Shown: piece after piece, positions 56,194 through 64,000 of the stretch
Layout: each line of letters starts with the position of its first letter
Numbering within the stretch: the first letter of the stretch is position 1
DNA from: Paraburkholderia franconis
Lineage (GTDB): Bacteria > Pseudomonadota > Gammaproteobacteria > Burkholderiales > Burkholderiaceae
Length of the DNA stretch: 64,000 nt
Direction: 5' to 3'
Assembly: GCF_009362735.1 (NCBI RefSeq)
Contig: NZ_WHNP01000002.1
Coordinates: 2,491-66,490, forward strand
Made by a program: the position numbers and the translations under genes
The notes under the pieces: generated by a model
Told to the model about the DNA's origin: nothing
The model's database searches: none
What the model saw: the letters and a program-made list of their open reading frames with translations, nothing else

Positions 56194-56751
56194 TCAGGTT
56201 CGCGGCAGCACGTCCGCGCCCGCGGAACCGGGACGCAGCGCGGTGCGTGCGTCGTCGGGCGCGCCGCAGTATTGGCGCAGCAGCGCCGCTTCGCGCTCGT
56301 GCACTTCGACAGGAAACCACACGGCGCCCGCCGCCAGCATGTAGCGCGCGCGATGCTGCCCGTTGCGAAACGCGACCACGCCTTCGTGTTCCAGCCTGAG
56401 CCAGCCGAGCAGCCCCGGCGCGCAGCGCGTCCTGATCGTCACGTAGGGCATCTGCGGAATGCGCGCATTGGACGGATCGAGAAATTCGCGGATGCCGCGC
56501 ACCTTGCCCTGGTGCCATTCGTTCACGGGACGCAGCACGTAATCGGTGTCGTCGCGATCAGCGCACGCGATCAGCTTGCGCGCATCGACGAGCACGACCT
56601 GATGACGCGTGCCATCCGCCGTGAAGACGCGCTTCAGCCGCACATGACTGTAGGGTGGATGATCGAGCAGCGGAACGATCCATACCGGCTCGCTGCCGGA
56701 TGGCGATGATGCAGGCGAAGACTTCGTCGGTAATTCCATCAGTGAGGACAT
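56194..56751 (-). CDS. Unassigned protein with ParB/Srx-like NGQHRARY motif
   Basis: 185 residues, cytosolic. Pro/Ser-rich first 22, then HVRLKRVFTADGTRHQVVLVDARKL, and a strongly patterned block GKVRGIREFLDPSNARIPQMP at 82-102 leading to GVVAFRNGQHRARYMLAAGAVWFPVEVHE at 124-152 (core NGQHRARY 130-137). That core resembles the nucleotide-binding GxxR loop of the ParB/sulfiredoxin fold, as in plasmid fertility-inhibition proteins of the Osa/FiwA kind. This is an inference from motif shape. No conjugation or phage genes are nearby. Confidence 0.7.
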   Translation of the reverse strand: MSSLMELPTKSSPASSPSGSEPVWIVPLLDHPPYSHVRLKRVFTADGTRHQVVLVDARKLIACADRDDTDYVLRPVNEWHQGKVRGIREFLDPSNARIPQMPYVTIRTRCAPGLLGWLRLEHEGVVAFRNGQHRARYMLAAGAVWFPVEVHEREAALLRQYCGAPDDARTALRPGSAGADVLPRT

Positions 56752-57010
56752 AGGGCGTACTCCATGCGCCGGTGCGTGCGCGCGCCCTGGCAGTTCAAAA
56801 AGCGCCTAAGCTACGAGTCGATTGTTAAAAGCACGTGACTGGCTTGCGAGCGATTCGCGCTGTATCGCCGCCGCTTCTCCACGCTTCGTTGCGCGGGCTC
56901 CAGCTTCCGGTTTAGCGGATGTTTTGCGCGGTTCTTTAGGGTGTCGCCGCGCATTCGCGCGCTTTTCATTCCAGTCTAGATCCTCAGCGAACACTCCAGC
57001 GGAGAGAATG

Positions 57011-57907
57011 ATGGCTATCCAACAGTTCGGCGAGCACGTGCGAATTGAAACCGCACAAAAAACCCCAACTGCACAGAACCAGCAATCTGCGGACCCGCTG
57101 GACGCCGTCGCGACGATCGTCATCGACCGCCCTGCACGCCGCAATGCCGTCGACCGTCCGACGGCCGATGCGCTTTCCGCAGCGTTGCGCCACTTCGAAG
57201 CAAACGATGCGTGGCGCGTCGCCGTGTTGACGGGCGCGGGCGGCACCTTTTGCGCGGGAGCGGACCTCACTGCACTACAAGACGATGCACGACGCAACGA
57301 ATTGCACGCCGACGGCAGCGGTCCCGGTCCGATGGGACCGACGCGCATGATGTTCACGAAGCCCGTCATCGCGGCGATCGCGGGTCATGCGGTGGCGGGC
57401 GGCCTGGAACTGGCGGCGATGTGCGATCTGCGCGTCGTCGAAGCGGATGCGGTGCTGGGTGTGTTCTGCCGACGCGTCGGCATTCCGCTTATCGATGGCG
57501 GGACGATTCGCCTGCCGCGTCTGATCGGCCAGTCGCGTGCGCTCGATCTGATCCTGACGGGCCGCGCCATCGGCGCCGACGAAGCGCTCGCGTTCGGTCT
57601 TGCGAATCGCGTCGTGCCGAAGGGCGCCGCGCGCGCCGCCGCCGAGCAACTGGCCGCCGAGCTCGCCGCGTTCCCGCAGGCAGCGCTGCTCGCCGATCGC
57701 CGGTCCGTCTACGAAAATGCGTCGCTCGAAGATCTGCCCGAAGCGTTGCGCCGCGAAGGCGCGGGCGGCTATCAGGCTGTGTTCGCCGAGGGCATCGCGG
57801 GCGCGGCGGCGTTCGCAGCGGGAGCGGGTCGTCATGGGAGTGCGATCCGCGATGTGTCCGGCGATGTGCCCAATACCGCGGCTGACAAAAAAAGCCCCTT
57901 GAAATAA
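57011..57907 (+). CDS. Enoyl-CoA hydratase/isomerase (crotonase) family protein, atypical
   Basis: 298 residues. Crotonase fold with oxyanion-hole segments GTFCAGADLTAL (78-89) and AVAGGLELAAMCDLRV (128-143), which keeps the first catalytic Glu (E133). The second catalytic Glu, expected near residue 153, is replaced: the block reads LGVFCRRVGIPLIDGGT. It may not be a hydratase but an isomerase, dehalogenase-like or thioesterase member. GGAGAG places the start at ATG 57011 (or 57008). The stop codon overlaps a terminator hairpin. Stand-alone gene. Confidence 0.88.
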   Translation: MAIQQFGEHVRIETAQKTPTAQNQQSADPLDAVATIVIDRPARRNAVDRPTADALSAALRHFEANDAWRVAVLTGAGGTFCAGADLTALQDDARRNELHADGSGPGPMGPTRMMFTKPVIAAIAGHAVAGGLELAAMCDLRVVEADAVLGVFCRRVGIPLIDGGTIRLPRLIGQSRALDLILTGRAIGADEALAFGLANRVVPKGAARAAAEQLAAELAAFPQAALLADRRSVYENASLEDLPEALRREGAGGYQAVFAEGIAGAAAFAAGAGRHGSAIRDVSGDVPNTAADKKSPLK

Positions 57908-57915
57908 GGGTTTTT
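57893..57915 (+). terminator. Short terminator overlapping a stop codon
   Basis: Stem CCCTT (57896-57900)/AAGGG (57906-57910) extended by A/T pairs, then five T. The TAA stop (57905-57907) lies at the loop edge. Confidence 0.55.
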
Positions 57916-58106
57916 CTCGGCGCAATCACATCGCAATCGACGAAATACAACAGTGCGTCAAGCTGTCAGCACGGTTAAATTGGCTTAGGTACAATCCCCT
58001 AGAGATTTACCCTTGCTGACGCCTGCGCACTCGTCCCGAAAGCGCGCGACGGCAACGCGAACGGCGTCCCTGCCCGCCGGCGCGCCCCTCCCGTGAAAGC
58101 ACCAAC

Positions 58107-59264
58107 ATGCCCTTGCCCCTGCTTGCGCTTGCCGTTGCCGCGTTTGGTATCGGTACCACCGAGTTCGTCATCATGGGGCTGCTGCCCGATGTCGCGCGCG
58201 ATCTGAGCGTGTCGATTCCGGCTGCGGGCATGCTGGTGTCCGCGTATGCGCTGGGCGTGACGATCGGTGCGCCGATCGTCGCGATTGCGGTGGCCAACAT
58301 GCCGCGCAAGAAAGCGCTGATGAGCCTGATCGGCATCTTCATCGTCGGCAATCTGCTGTGCGCGATCGCGCCGGGCTATGCGGTACTGATGGCCGCGCGC
58401 ATCGTGACGGCGTTCTGTCATGGCGCGTTCTTCGGCATCGGCTCGGTCGTTGCTGCCGGGCTCGTCGCGCCAAACCGCCGCGCACAGGCGATCGCGCTAA
58501 TGTTCACGGGCCTCACGCTCGCGAACGTGCTGGGCGTGCCGCTCGGCACGGCGCTCGGCCAGGCCGTCGGCTGGCGCGCGACGTTTTGGGCCGTGACGGG
58601 CATCGGCGTGATCGCGGCCGTCGCGCTCGCGCTGTGCCTGCCGTCGAAGATCGAGATGCAGAAGGCAAGCCTCGTCCACGAATTCACGGTGCTGAAAAAT
58701 CCGCAGGTGCTGATGGTGCTGGGCACGAGCGTGCTCGCATCGGCGAGCCTCTTCTCGACCTTCACCTACATCACGCCGATCCTCGAAGACGTGACGGGCT
58801 TCACGCCGCATGCCGTGACGATGGTGCTGCTGCTGTTCGGTCTCGGGCTGACGGTCGGCAGCACGCTGGGCGGCAAGCTCGCGGACTGGCGGCCTGTGCA
58901 GTCGCTGCTGTCGTTCCTGCTCGCGATCGTCGCGATCCTGTCGATCTTCGCGATCACGATGCACAGTGAAATCCCTGCGATGATCACCGTCTTCGTGTGG
59001 GGCGTGCTCGCTTTCGCAATCGTGCCGCCGCTGCAAATGCTGATCGTCGACCGCGCGAGCAGCGCGCCGAATCTCGCGTCGACGCTCAATCAGGGCGCCT
59101 TCAACCTCGGCAATGCGACGGGCGCGTGGCTCGGCGGCATGGTGATCGGCGCGGGTGCGCCGCTGACGTCGCTGCCGTGGGTCGGCGTCGCGACGGCGGC
59201 CGCGGCTGTTGCGCTGACGTGGTGGTCGGTGTCGCTCGACCGGCGGCTGCCGGTGGCGGGCTGA
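58107..59264 (+). CDS. MFS transporter, DHA1 family (AraJ/YdhP-like)
   Basis: Inner-membrane protein of 385 residues, 12 predicted helices. FGIGTTEFVIMGLLPDVARDL near the N-terminus is the hallmark of AraJ/PbuE-type arabinose or purine efflux proteins; motif C-like GVPLGTALGQAVGWRATF in helix 5. Substrate could be a drug, arabinose-like sugar or purine base. 67 bp before the next MFS gene. Confidence 0.93.
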   Translation: MPLPLLALAVAAFGIGTTEFVIMGLLPDVARDLSVSIPAAGMLVSAYALGVTIGAPIVAIAVANMPRKKALMSLIGIFIVGNLLCAIAPGYAVLMAARIVTAFCHGAFFGIGSVVAAGLVAPNRRAQAIALMFTGLTLANVLGVPLGTALGQAVGWRATFWAVTGIGVIAAVALALCLPSKIEMQKASLVHEFTVLKNPQVLMVLGTSVLASASLFSTFTYITPILEDVTGFTPHAVTMVLLLFGLGLTVGSTLGGKLADWRPVQSLLSFLLAIVAILSIFAITMHSEIPAMITVFVWGVLAFAIVPPLQMLIVDRASSAPNLASTLNQGAFNLGNATGAWLGGMVIGAGAPLTSLPWVGVATAAAAVALTWWSVSLDRRLPVAG

Positions 59265-59331
59265 GCGGCGACGCATATCGAACACCTTCAACCGGTGCGC
59301 ACGACATGACGGCGTAGTAGCATCTCGCCGG

Positions 59332-60489
59332 ATGAAAGTCGTCCTCTCCCGTGATTTCCTCGCGCTGATCCTGAGCGTGGCCGTGGTCGGCCTCGGCAGC
59401 GGCGCGACGCTTCCGCTCACCGCCCTCGCGCTGACGCAGGCGGGCTACGGCACCGACGTCGTCGGCCTGCTGACGGCCGCGCAGGCGGGCGGCGGCCTGC
59501 TGGTCGTGCCGATCGCCGGCCGGATCGCCGCGCGCTGCGGCGGCCGCGAGGTGATCATCGGCTCGGTGCTGATCGTCGCCATCGCGACGGCGCTGATGCA
59601 GGCAACGCCGAATCCGTTCGCCTGGGGCCTGCTGCGCGTGCTGTGCGGCGCGGTGCTGATGCTGCTCTTCACGATCGGCGAGGCGTGGGTGAACCAGCTC
59701 GCCGACGATGCATCGCGCGGGCGCGTCATCGCGATCTACGCGACGAATTTCACGCTGTTCCAGATGGCGGGCCCGGTGCTCGTGAGTCAGATCGCGCGGT
59801 TCGACCATTGGCGCTTTGTGATCTGCGGGCTGATCTTTCTGATCGCGCTGCCCGTGCTGTCGATGATCCGCTCGACGCCTCATGCCTCCGTCGAACACGA
59901 GCCGCACGGCAGCTGGCGCCGCGTGCTGCCGCAGATGCCCGCGCTCGTGATGGGCACCGGTTTCTTCGCGCTGTTCGACACGATCGCGCTGTCGCTGATG
60001 CCGCTCTTCGCGATGGCGCATGGCGTCGCGACCGACGTGGCCGTGCTGTTCGCGTCGGCGCTGCTGCTCGGCGACACGACGATGCAGTTTCCGATCGGCT
60101 GGCTCGCCGATCACCTGGGACGCGAGCGCGTGCATATCGGCTGCGCGGTGCTCGTCGTCCTGCTGCTGCCGCTGCTGCCGTGGGCCGTGCAGTCGCCGTG
60201 GCTGTGCTGGCCGCTGCTCTATGTGCTCGGCGCAGCGGCGGGCGCGATCTATACGCTGTCGCTCGTCGCGTGCGGCGAACGCTTTCGCGGCGTGGCGCTG
60301 GTGTCGGCGAGTTCGCTCGTCGGCGCTTCGTGGAGTATCGCGAGTTTCGGCGGACCGCTGATCGCGGGCGCGTTGATGAAGAGCGTCGGCAACGACGCGC
60401 TGATCGGCGTGGTGCTCGCGAGCGCGTTGGCGTTTCTCGCGGCGGCCGTGTGGGAAAAGCGGCGCGGCGTGGTGGGCGCGGCGTCTTGA
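59332..60489 (+). CDS. MFS transporter, YcaD-like
   Basis: Inner-membrane protein of 385 residues with 12 predicted helices. AQAGGGLLVVPIAGRIAARCGGREV holds motif A; GEAWVNQLADDASRGRVIAIYATNFTLFQMAG is characteristic of the YcaD group. Same strand as the preceding MFS gene with a short gap, so the two may be co-transcribed. Substrate unknown. Confidence 0.92.
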   Translation: MKVVLSRDFLALILSVAVVGLGSGATLPLTALALTQAGYGTDVVGLLTAAQAGGGLLVVPIAGRIAARCGGREVIIGSVLIVAIATALMQATPNPFAWGLLRVLCGAVLMLLFTIGEAWVNQLADDASRGRVIAIYATNFTLFQMAGPVLVSQIARFDHWRFVICGLIFLIALPVLSMIRSTPHASVEHEPHGSWRRVLPQMPALVMGTGFFALFDTIALSLMPLFAMAHGVATDVAVLFASALLLGDTTMQFPIGWLADHLGRERVHIGCAVLVVLLLPLLPWAVQSPWLCWPLLYVLGAAAGAIYTLSLVACGERFRGVALVSASSLVGASWSIASFGGPLIAGALMKSVGNDALIGVVLASALAFLAAAVWEKRRGVVGAAS

Positions 60490-60497
60490 TATCGATG

Positions 60498-60530
60498 AAG
60501 CCGCGCGCACTTCATGCTGCGCGCGGCTTT
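60498..60530. terminator. Terminator between convergent genes
   Basis: 11-bp perfect stem AAGCCGCGCGC (60498-60508)/GCGCGCGGCTT (60519-60529) with a 10-nt loop, then T. Shared by the MFS gene and fahA; the A/T-ended stem can work in both directions. Confidence 0.65.
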
Positions 60531-60585
60531 CTGGACAGGGCTCAGATCCGCGAACGATACGCCGACCTGAGCGGTGTGACAGACA

Positions 60586-61896
60586 TCACTGACGCGCCGG
60601 CAAAATCTCGCCGACACATGTGCCGAAGCCCACGCGATACCCATCGCCCTGACACCATCCCGCGAGCGTCAGCATGTCGCCGTCTTCGATGAACGCGCGT
60701 GTACCGCCTTCTTTCAGTTGCAGCGGCTTTTTGCCGTTCCACGTGAGTTCGAGGAGGCTGCCGAACGAATCGTCGGTCGGCCCGCTGATCGTGCCCGAGC
60801 CCATCAGATCGCCGACGCGCGTGTTGCAGCCCGACACCGTGTGATGCGCGAGCTGCTGCGCCATCGTCCAGTACATGTGACGGAAGTTCGTGCGCGCAAT
60901 CGTCGTCGCTTCTTTCGCGCCTTGCGGCTTCAACAGCACTTCGAGCGAAATGTCGAACGCGTGCTCGCCGCCGTGGCGCAGATAGTCGAGCGGCTGCGGG
61001 TCCTGCGCGGGCTGCGCGATGCGGAACGGTTCGAGCGCGTCGAGCGTGACGATCCACGGCGAGATCGTGGTGGCGAACGTCTTCGCGTTGAACGGCCCGA
61101 GCGGCACGTATTCCCATTGCTGGATGTCGCGCGCGCTCCAGTCGTTGAGCAGCACCATGCCGAAGATGTGCTCTTCCGCTTGCGCGCATGGAATCGGCTC
61201 GCCCAATGCATTGCCGTGTCCGACGATGAAGCCCGTTTCCAGTTCGATATCGAGCTTGCGGCACGCGCCGAAGACCGGCCGCTCCTGATCCGGCAGCTTC
61301 AGCTGGCCATTCGGACGGCGCACGGGCGTGCCGCTCACCACCACCGATGACGCGCGTCCGTTGTACCCGATCGGAATCTCCGACCAGTTCGGCAACAGCG
61401 CATTCTTCGGATCGCGGAACATCGAGCCGACGTTCGTCGCATGTTCCTTCGACGAATAGAAATCCGTGTAGCCCGGAATCTGCACGGGCAGATGCAGCGT
61501 CGCGTCGGCCTGGCGGATCAGCGCGCGGCTCTTCAGCTCGGCGTCGTCGCGCAGCGCCGGGTTATCGCGCGAGAGCAGCTTGCTCAGCTGGATGCGCACG
61601 CTGCGCCACACATCGCGACCAAGCGCGATGAAATCGTTCAACGCGTCGCGCACGAATACGCTGTCGCTGGCACTCGACGAAGGCACCGTCAGCAGGCCCG
61701 CACTTTCGAGCGCGGCCAGGTCGACGATGCAATCGCCGATCGCGACGCCCGCGCGACGCGTCGAGTTCAGTCCATCGCTGAAAATGCCGAACGGCAGGTT
61801 CTGAATCGGGAAGTCGCAGGCCGGCGCGTTCGCCGATTCGACCCAACTCTTGCGCGACGCATCGAGCGTCGCCTGAAGATCGCTCAATGCGTTCAT
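60586..61896 (-). CDS. fahA: Fumarylacetoacetase
   Basis: Cytosolic hydrolase of 436 residues, final step of tyrosine/phenylalanine degradation, giving fumarate and acetoacetate. Active-site region [15 protein letters not shown] at 143-157 (D145 metal ligand, H152 general base), ELETGF and [20 protein letters not shown] further on. ATG 61896 overlaps the hmgA stop as ATGA (61893-61896), so the two genes are co-transcribed and coupled. Confidence 0.96.
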   Translation of the reverse strand: MNALSDLQATLDASRKSWVESANAPACDFPIQNLPFGIFSDGLNSTRRAGVAIGDCIVDLAALESAGLLTVPSSSASDSVFVRDALNDFIALGRDVWRSVRIQLSKLLSRDNPALRDDAELKSRALIRQADATLHLPVQIPGYTDFYSSKEHATNVGSMFRDPKNALLPNWSEIPIGYNGRASSVVVSGTPVRRPNGQLKLPDQERPVFGACRKLDIELETGFIVGHGNALGEPIPCAQAEEHIFGMVLLNDWSARDIQQWEYVPLGPFNAKTFATTISPWIVTLDALEPFRIAQPAQDPQPLDYLRHGGEHAFDISLEVLLKPQGAKEATTIARTNFRHMYWTMAQQLAHHTVSGCNTRVGDLMGSGTISGPTDDSFGSLLELTWNGKKPLQLKEGGTRAFIEDGDMLTLAGWCQGDGYRVGFGTCVGEILPARQ

Positions 61897-63215
61897 CGTT
61901 GCTCCGGGTTGAAGTGTTTCTTGAGACCTTGCCAGCACTCGAAGTAATGCGCCTGAAGCTGCGCGGTTTCGAGCGCGAAACGCGTCGGCTTGATCAGCGT
62001 GCGCGTTTCGAACATGAAGGCCATCGTGTTGTCGACCTTGTTCGGCTTCGACGTATCGATGTTCGATGCCTTCTCGAACGTTTCGGCATCCGGGCCGTGG
62101 CCCGACATGCAGTTGTGCAGGCTCGCGCCGCCCGGCACGAAGCCTTCTGCTTTCGCGTCGTACGCGCCGTGCACGAGGCCCATGAACTCGCTCGCGACAT
62201 TGCGGTGGAACCACGGCGGACGGAACGTATCTTCGGCAGCGAGCCAGCGCGGCGGGAAGATCACGAAGTCGATCGTGTCGACGCCCGGCGTGTCGCTTTG
62301 CGACTGCAGCACGAGAAAGATCGACGGGTCCGGGTGGTCGTAGCTGATCGAGCCGATCGTGTTGAAGTGGCGCAGATCGTATTTGTACGGCGCATAGTTG
62401 CCGTGCCAAGCGACCACGTCGAGCGGCGAATGGCCGATGTCCGCGCGCCACAGATGGCCGTTCATCTTCGCGACAAGTTCGAAGTCGCCTTCGCGGTCTT
62501 CGTAGGCCGCGTGCGGCGTGAGGAAGTCGCGCGGATTCGCGAGACCGTTCGAGCCGATCGGCCCGAGGTCCGGCAGACGCAGCTGCGCGCCGAAGTTCTC
62601 GCAGATATAGCCGCTCGCACGGCCGTCCGGCAACGCCACCGAAAAACGCACGCCGCGCGGAATCACCGCGATCTCGAACGGCTCGACGTCGAGCTTGCCC
62701 AGTTCCGTGAAGATCGACAGACGCCCGGACTGCGGCACGATCAGCAGTTCGCCGTCCGCGTTGTAGAAAAAGCGGTCCTGCATCGACTGGTTCGCCGCGT
62801 ACACGTGAATCGCGCAGCCGCTCATCGCTTCCGCGGAACCGTTGCCCGCCATCGTCACCCAACCGTCGATGAAATCGGTCGGCTCCGTCGGCATCGGCAG
62901 CGGGTCCCAGCGCAGCTGGTTGGGCGGCGTCGGCGGGACGTCGGCGAAATTCGCGACCAGCCGGTGCGACGGCAGCGCCGTGAACGGCTGATGCACAGCC
63001 GCCGGCCGGATGCGATACAGCCAAGAACGGCGGTTGTGGCCGCGCGGCGCCGTGAACGCCGTGCCCGACAGCTGCTCCGCGTACAAGCCGTACGGCGCGC
63101 GCTGCGGCGAATTGCGGCCTTGCGGCAGCGCGCCGGGCAAAGCCTCGGTGGCGAACTCGTTAGCGAAGCCGGACTGGTAGCCCGGCTGGATTTCGCGTCG
63201 TGTAGTCGATTCCAT
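61893..63215 (-). CDS. hmgA: Homogentisate 1,2-dioxygenase
   Basis: Cytosolic Fe(II) ring-cleaving dioxygenase of 440 residues, making maleylacetoacetate. Iron ligands H337 (PPWFHRN), E343 (SEFMGL) and H373 (SGHGPDAE) are all present. A maleylacetoacetate isomerase is not in the window. GGAG precedes ATG 63215. A TTTTAC-N5-GTAAAA palindrome lies 54 bp upstream of the start. Confidence 0.97.
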   Translation of the reverse strand: MESTTRREIQPGYQSGFANEFATEALPGALPQGRNSPQRAPYGLYAEQLSGTAFTAPRGHNRRSWLYRIRPAAVHQPFTALPSHRLVANFADVPPTPPNQLRWDPLPMPTEPTDFIDGWVTMAGNGSAEAMSGCAIHVYAANQSMQDRFFYNADGELLIVPQSGRLSIFTELGKLDVEPFEIAVIPRGVRFSVALPDGRASGYICENFGAQLRLPDLGPIGSNGLANPRDFLTPHAAYEDREGDFELVAKMNGHLWRADIGHSPLDVVAWHGNYAPYKYDLRHFNTIGSISYDHPDPSIFLVLQSQSDTPGVDTIDFVIFPPRWLAAEDTFRPPWFHRNVASEFMGLVHGAYDAKAEGFVPGGASLHNCMSGHGPDAETFEKASNIDTSKPNKVDNTMAFMFETRTLIKPTRFALETAQLQAHYFECWQGLKKHFNPEQR

Positions 63216-63268
63216 GCAGTGATCTCCGTAAATGCCCGGCCGCGCGCTCGCTCGCAGCGCCGCCTACA

Positions 63269-63285
63269 TTTTACGAATAGTAAAA
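63269..63285. promoter_or_regulatory. Candidate regulator site upstream of hmgA
   Basis: Perfect inverted repeat TTTTAC-GAATA-GTAAAA, 54 bp ahead of the hmgA start, in an A/T-rich promoter. It fits the T-N11-A shape of LysR sites but could be bound by another repressor. Regulator not in the window. Confidence 0.5.
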
Positions 63286-63451
63286 CAGATTATGATTAGT
63301 GAAATTAACGTAAACCCTCGGTTCGACCACGATCACTACACGGATGGCGAAATCCATATCAGTATTTGGTGCATGAAGGAGCGGCGGCCGCTGCTACCAT
63401 CGAATCACGCCGCATCGACCGCCCCCGAGATTCGCTCCCCCGAACGCATTC

Positions 63452-64000
63452 ATGATCCCCCTGACCATCCCCCAACTCGTCGACCGCGCCTCCACTCACC
63501 CGTTTCTCGGCGAGCATCTGAGAATGGGCACGGGGAGTCGCGCCGACGAGGCGGTCGCGAGGTTCGGCAACGTGGAAATCGGCAGCAGCTATGAGCCGAT
63601 CTTCGACATCACGGTGCATGCGCTCGCGCAGTCGCTGTCGTCGGCGCCCGAGAGCGCGGACCGTTTCGGCGACGAGCTCGGCGTTCAGGCAATCACGCAG
63701 CAGGTGGACGGCACGGAGTCCGACACGTTCGATCCGTTCGAGCACGTCGCCGACGATCAGCAACTCGTCGCGCTGGACCGGATGTCACGCGCAATGCACG
63801 CGATCAATTTCTTCGGACCGCAGCGCCATGGCCTGCTGTTTCTGCGCGTGCACGAGCGGCTGCTGAAAAGCGTGCGCTACGACCACGGCCGACATTTCTC
63901 GGCCGTACTGATGTCGTTTGGGTTGAATCCGTCGCGCATCGTGATCGAGTTGCCGCCGGCGGCCGTCGCGCATCGGACATTTCTTGGCTATCTGACCAAG
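63452..64000 (+). CDS. Degenerate EAL-domain protein, partial (runs past window)
   Basis: Open frame of 183 codons from ATG 63452 to the window edge with no stop. It has the shape of an EAL phosphodiesterase: IGSSYEPIFDIT near 43-54, a DDQQLVALDRMSRAMHAINFF helix and SFGLNPSRIVIELPPAAVAH matching the NPSRLVLEITE strand. The catalytic EAL tripeptide and its surroundings are absent in the expected place (after YEPIFD), so it is probably a non-catalytic EAL that binds c-di-GMP or a protein partner. No GGDEF or sensor domain is seen so far. Divergent from hmgA. Confidence 0.75.
   Translation, partial: MIPLTIPQLVDRASTHPFLGEHLRMGTGSRADEAVARFGNVEIGSSYEPIFDITVHALAQSLSSAPESADRFGDELGVQAITQQVDGTESDTFDPFEHVADDQQLVALDRMSRAMHAINFFGPQRHGLLFLRVHERLLKSVRYDHGRHFSAVLMSFGLNPSRIVIELPPAAVAHRTFLGYLTK

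Noticed and set aside
60586..63024. A fused 812-codon frame covering fahA and part of hmgA
   Set aside because: Only the last 436 codons (from 61896) are fumarylacetoacetase; the rest is the hmgA gene read in the wrong frame.

Overview
The window is high-GC chromosomal DNA from a member of the Burkholderiaceae, most likely Paraburkholderia, Caballeronia or Burkholderia. Grounds: strong G/C third-position bias, a 3-hydroxybutyrate-oligomer hydrolase, many ABC sugar importers, an RND pump with its own outer-membrane lipoprotein, xanthine dehydrogenase and homogentisate genes, and many LysR regulators. The species is an inference. No tRNA, rRNA, CRISPR array or intact mobile element was seen.

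Layout. 1-3235 (minus): an ABC sugar importer (solute-binding protein, ATPase, permease cut by the window edge). 3236-4816: a degraded patch with a BON-domain relic, a frameshifted TnpB relic with a possible IS right-end hairpin, a (GTGCTC)8 repeat that can encode a Val-Leu membrane peptide, and a strong terminator. 4817-6827: a divergent SDR/TetR pair and a small exported protein. 6846-14478: a galactoside operon (ATPase, GH42 beta-galactosidase, binding protein, two permeases) divergent from a LacI regulator, with a perfect 18-bp palindrome between them. 14603-17069: lipocalin, aldo/keto reductase and YbhB-type protein.

17203-24644 (minus): a glucan-to-pentose-phosphate block with a debranching enzyme, a GH63-type glucosidase, glucose-6-phosphate dehydrogenase and a ROK/polyphosphate-glucokinase-like kinase. 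The first two would release glucose, the kinase would phosphorylate it and Zwf would oxidise it. 24759-28478: an OmpR/EnvZ-like two-component pair, an EF-hand protein, a Val/Pro-rich exported protein and a ferritin-like protein. 28806-34811: an RND tripartite efflux operon with a 49-bp tandem duplication between the first two genes. 34955-37709: LysE, RarD and TauE-type transporters. 37768-41366: a small unknown, the PHB-oligomer hydrolase and a BON protein. 41952-45598: a TAXI-type binding protein, a kappa-GST/DsbA-like isomerase and a LysR.

45718-53204: purine catabolism (xdhABC, an MFS transporter and a class V aminotransferase that may act on ureidoglycine), followed by an AT-rich spacer. 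54021-60489: LysR, D-lactate dehydrogenase, a possible ParB/Srx-fold protein, an atypical crotonase and two MFS exporters. 60586-63215 (minus): hmgA-fahA, the last two ring-catabolic steps of tyrosine degradation. 63452-64000: the start of a degenerate EAL-type protein cut by the window edge.

Most of the window is ordinary accessory metabolism. The places most worth a second look are the 3.3-4.8 kb relic patch with its tunable Val-Leu peptide, the tandem hairpins inside the efflux operon, the overlapping upstream frame and hairpin ahead of the aminotransferase, and the unassigned protein at 56.2-56.7 kb.
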